Shown here one piece after another: positions 24,161 through 25,848 of a stretch of DNA of 25,848 nt. Position numbers and translations under genes: made by a program. Every line of letters begins with the position of its first letter. Position 1 is the first letter of the stretch. This stretch comes from an uncultured Bacteroidales bacterium (GTDB taxonomy: Bacteria > Bacteroidota > Bacteroidia > Bacteroidales > F082): contig CALFIT010000209.1 of assembly GCA_937877465.1 (NCBI GenBank), positions 1-25,848 of the forward strand, written 5' to 3'. A model generated the notes under the pieces. The model was given only the letters and a program-made list of their open reading frames with translations, had not been told where the DNA came from and did not search any database.

Positions 24161-24192
24161 CCGCCAATAACTTGATTGAACAACAAGACACT

Positions 24193-25647
24193 ATGAACAA
24201 GATTTTCATTGGACGCGAGAAAGAACAGCAACTGCTGAAGGAATACATCGACTCTGACCAGTCTGAGTTTATTGCCGTATATGGCCGTCGACGTGTGGGA
24301 AAGACATTCCTTATCCAAAAGGTCATAGGCGATGGATATGCTTTTTATGCTGCCGGCATGAACAAGGTTTCGATGCGCATCCAATTGAAGAACTTCATGC
24401 AGGGTATCAAGAAACATCGTCCCGAAATGCCTATGGCCACAACCTGGCTTGACGCTTTCTTGGCATTGGAAAATTATTTGGAGTCGCTACCAGAAGGCAA
24501 AAAGATTGTCTTCATCGACGAGATGCCTTGGATGGACACTCCGCGCTCCAATTTCATCAGTGGCTTGGAACACTTCTGGAATTCGTGGGCATCATGGCGG
24601 GACGACATCAAACTGATTGTTTGCGGAAGTGCAACATCCTGGATTATCAACAATTTGATCAAAAACAAAGGAGGCCTTCACAACCGAGTGACACACAAAA
24701 TACCATTGAAGCCTTTCAGGCTAAAAGAGTGCCGCACCTATTTTGAAGCACGGGGATTCCGCTTGTCAACCAAACAGATAGCGGAGTGCTATATGGTTCT
24801 TGGTGGCGTACCTTTCTATCTGTCGAAGATGAACAAAGGCGAAAGCGTGGCACAGAATATCGACAGGTTGGTTTTCGCCGATGACGGTGAACTGCACGAT
24901 GAGTTCCAAAGCCTTTACGACTCGCTTTATAAGAATGCTGCCAACCATATCAAGATAGTCACAGCATTGGCCGCAAAAGGGAAAGGATTGACAAGGCAAG
25001 AGATCATAGAAAAGACAAAACTCTCCGACAACGGGAAGTTTTCATTGATGCTCGAAGAACTTGAAAGTTGCGGGTTCATTCGCAGTTACGAGCCCTTCAT
25101 TATGACAAATGGACGGCAGGCGAGCCAAAACGCCGAGCAACGCAAGAGTACCGACACGCTTTACCAACTTATCGATGCGTTTACCCTCTTCCACTTTCAA
25201 GTGGCGAAAAAAGCGGACGCACACAATGCCCATTTTTGGTCGAACAACCAGAACTCACATATTTATAGCACTTGGAGCGGTCTGTCGTTTGAAATGCTAT
25301 GCCTGAACCATGTGGAACAAATCAAGATGGCATTAGGTATTTCGGGCATAAACGCCAACGTCTTTTCATGGTTTGGCAAGGGAGACCAGCGTTCAGCGCA
25401 GATTGACATGCTTATCGACCGAGCCGACAAAAGCATCAATATTTGCGAAATGAAGTTCTGGAACAAACCCTACACGATGACCGCACAAGACGAGGACGAC
25501 ATCGAAGGCAAGGTCTCTACGTTTCTTGAGTCCACACGAACAGACAAGAATGTCATAGTGACCATGATAACGACAAAAGGCATAGACAGGAACGAACATT
25601 CAGAGTGTATCCAGCGTGAAATTGTCTTGGATGAGTTGTTTTGTTAG
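24193..25647 (+). CDS. ATP-binding protein, archaeal-type ATPase with DUF234-like nuclease domain
   Basis: The 484-residue protein begins at the ATG at 24193; MNKIFIGREKEQQLL is the usual start of this family, whereas an in-frame start at 24118 would precede the promoter box. It has a STAND/AAA-like ATPase_2 domain with Walker A GRRRVGKT (31-38), Walker B KIVFIDE (104-110) and a sensor-like LIVCGSATSW (141-150), then a winged-helix part (about 252-300, LTRQEIIEKTKLSDNGKFSLMLEELESCG in part) and a C-terminal DUF234-like domain. The last contains the PD-(D/E)xK pattern: Glu367, Asp405 in QIDMLIDR, and Glu419-x-Lys421 in ICEMKFW. It is likely a cytosolic ATP-dependent nuclease-like protein of unknown role; these are abundant in Bacteroidota and sometimes suspected in mobile or defence contexts. 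It stands alone. Confidence 0.9.
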   Translation: MNKIFIGREKEQQLLKEYIDSDQSEFIAVYGRRRVGKTFLIQKVIGDGYAFYAAGMNKVSMRIQLKNFMQGIKKHRPEMPMATTWLDAFLALENYLESLPEGKKIVFIDEMPWMDTPRSNFISGLEHFWNSWASWRDDIKLIVCGSATSWIINNLIKNKGGLHNRVTHKIPLKPFRLKECRTYFEARGFRLSTKQIAECYMVLGGVPFYLSKMNKGESVAQNIDRLVFADDGELHDEFQSLYDSLYKNAANHIKIVTALAAKGKGLTRQEIIEKTKLSDNGKFSLMLEELESCGFIRSYEPFIMTNGRQASQNAEQRKSTDTLYQLIDAFTLFHFQVAKKADAHNAHFWSNNQNSHIYSTWSGLSFEMLCLNHVEQIKMALGISGINANVFSWFGKGDQRSAQIDMLIDRADKSINICEMKFWNKPYTMTAQDEDDIEGKVSTFLESTRTDKNVIVTMITTKGIDRNEHSECIQREIVLDELFC

Positions 25648-25655
25648 AAGGTTCT

Positions 25656-25848
25656 TCATTCCTTCACCCACTTCCCCGTCTCCACAAGGGTCGTTGAGCC
25701 TAAGGCCCCTGAGCCAGCGGTCGTTGAGCCTGCCGAAACGCCGCTGTTTGAAGCATAAACCTTCCAAACATACGTCCCTTTCGCCCAATCTCTGGCCTCA
25801 ATCGCCCTCAGCACCCCGGTGGTTTGGGCCGATAAGGGACACGATAGA
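25656..25848 (-). CDS. C-terminal part of a T9SS-exported protein
   Basis: The frame enters from the right edge and ends with TGA at 25656, giving 63 visible residues. The segment LRAIEARDWAKGTYVWKVYASN is very close to the corresponding part of the sorting domain of the protein at 22167-23879 (TAIEAGGWAEGVYVWKVYASN), followed by an extended GST/GSG-rich stretch and VETGKWVKE. It is therefore the end of a T9SS cargo protein, with the rest outside the window. It converges with the ATPase gene, with 8 bp between the stops. The 15-bp repeat occurs in three units here against two in the other gene. Confidence 0.85.
   Translation of the reverse strand, partial: LSCPLSAQTTGVLRAIEARDWAKGTYVWKVYASNSGVSAGSTTAGSGALGSTTLVETGKWVKE
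25689..25733. repeat. Three 15-bp repeats in the second T9SS sorting domain
   Basis: Units at 25689, 25704 and 25719 read GGTCGTTGAGCCTAA, GGCCCCTGAGCCAGC and GGTCGTTGAGCCTGC. They encode GSTT-type pentapeptides. The middle unit is diverged and is absent from the array at 22203-22232, while the flanks of the two arrays are nearly the same. Confidence 0.8.

Larger units (their letters stand above)
23880..24192. other. Divergent intergenic region, 313 bp
   Basis: The region holds the promoter of the T9SS protein gene at its left end, the promoter of the ATPase gene at its right end and a hairpin with a T-tract between them. The middle (about 23930-24066) shows no protein family signal. A 72-codon minus-strand frame (24132 to 23914) with one hydrophobic segment exists, but it runs through both the hairpin and the promoter box and is not called as a gene. 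Confidence 0.6.

Overview
The window comes from a Bacteroidota (Bacteroidales-type) chromosome. Three things point there. Most likely promoters carry the phylum's -7 box TAnnTTTG rather than a sigma-70 -10 box. Secreted proteins end in type IX secretion (T9SS) sorting domains. Many genes lack a clear Shine-Dalgarno site. No tRNA, rRNA, transposase or CRISPR array was seen.

Layout. 1-1607 (minus): the 5' part of a secreted protein and a complete T9SS cargo protein. 1513-2548 (minus): a three-gene overlapping cassette of a DUF3791 protein, a DUF3990 (ADP-ribosyltransferase-like) protein and a third small protein. 2636-3223 (plus): ruvC, divergent from the cassette and convergent with the next block. 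3303-22019 (all minus): a rhamnose/rhamnogalacturonan locus. In transcription order it reads GH97, rhaB (kinase), GH106, GH28, then after a new promoter rhaA (isomerase), an MFS sugar transporter and rhaD (aldolase), then an AbiEi/AbiEii toxin-antitoxin pair with its own promoter, a CPBP membrane protease, a short GH106 and GH78. 22167-23879 (minus): a T9SS cargo protein. 24193-25647 (plus): an ATPase with a DUF234-like C-terminus. 25656-25848 (minus): the C-terminus of another T9SS protein.

How the genes fit together. GH78 and the two GH106 proteins should release L-rhamnose, GH28 should remove galacturonate and GH97 probably alpha-galactose; all carry export or lipoprotein signals. Rhamnose would enter through the MFS transporter and be converted by RhaA, RhaB and RhaD to DHAP and L-lactaldehyde. 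No SusC/SusD pair, no regulator and no RhaT-type transporter lies in the window, so this is not a canonical polysaccharide utilisation locus as seen here.

The most unusual feature is the number of short repeats inside or beside coding sequence: related 7-bp tandem repeats in frame within GH106 and GH78, two copies of a 28-bp palindromic unit inside rhaD, 15-bp repeats in the sorting domains of two T9SS proteins with different copy numbers, an 87-bp cloverleaf-like palindrome between the transporter and rhaD, and a cluster of AGATTACGCCA-like motifs upstream of GH97. The DUF3791/DUF3990 cassette is the best candidate for a poorly described biological system.
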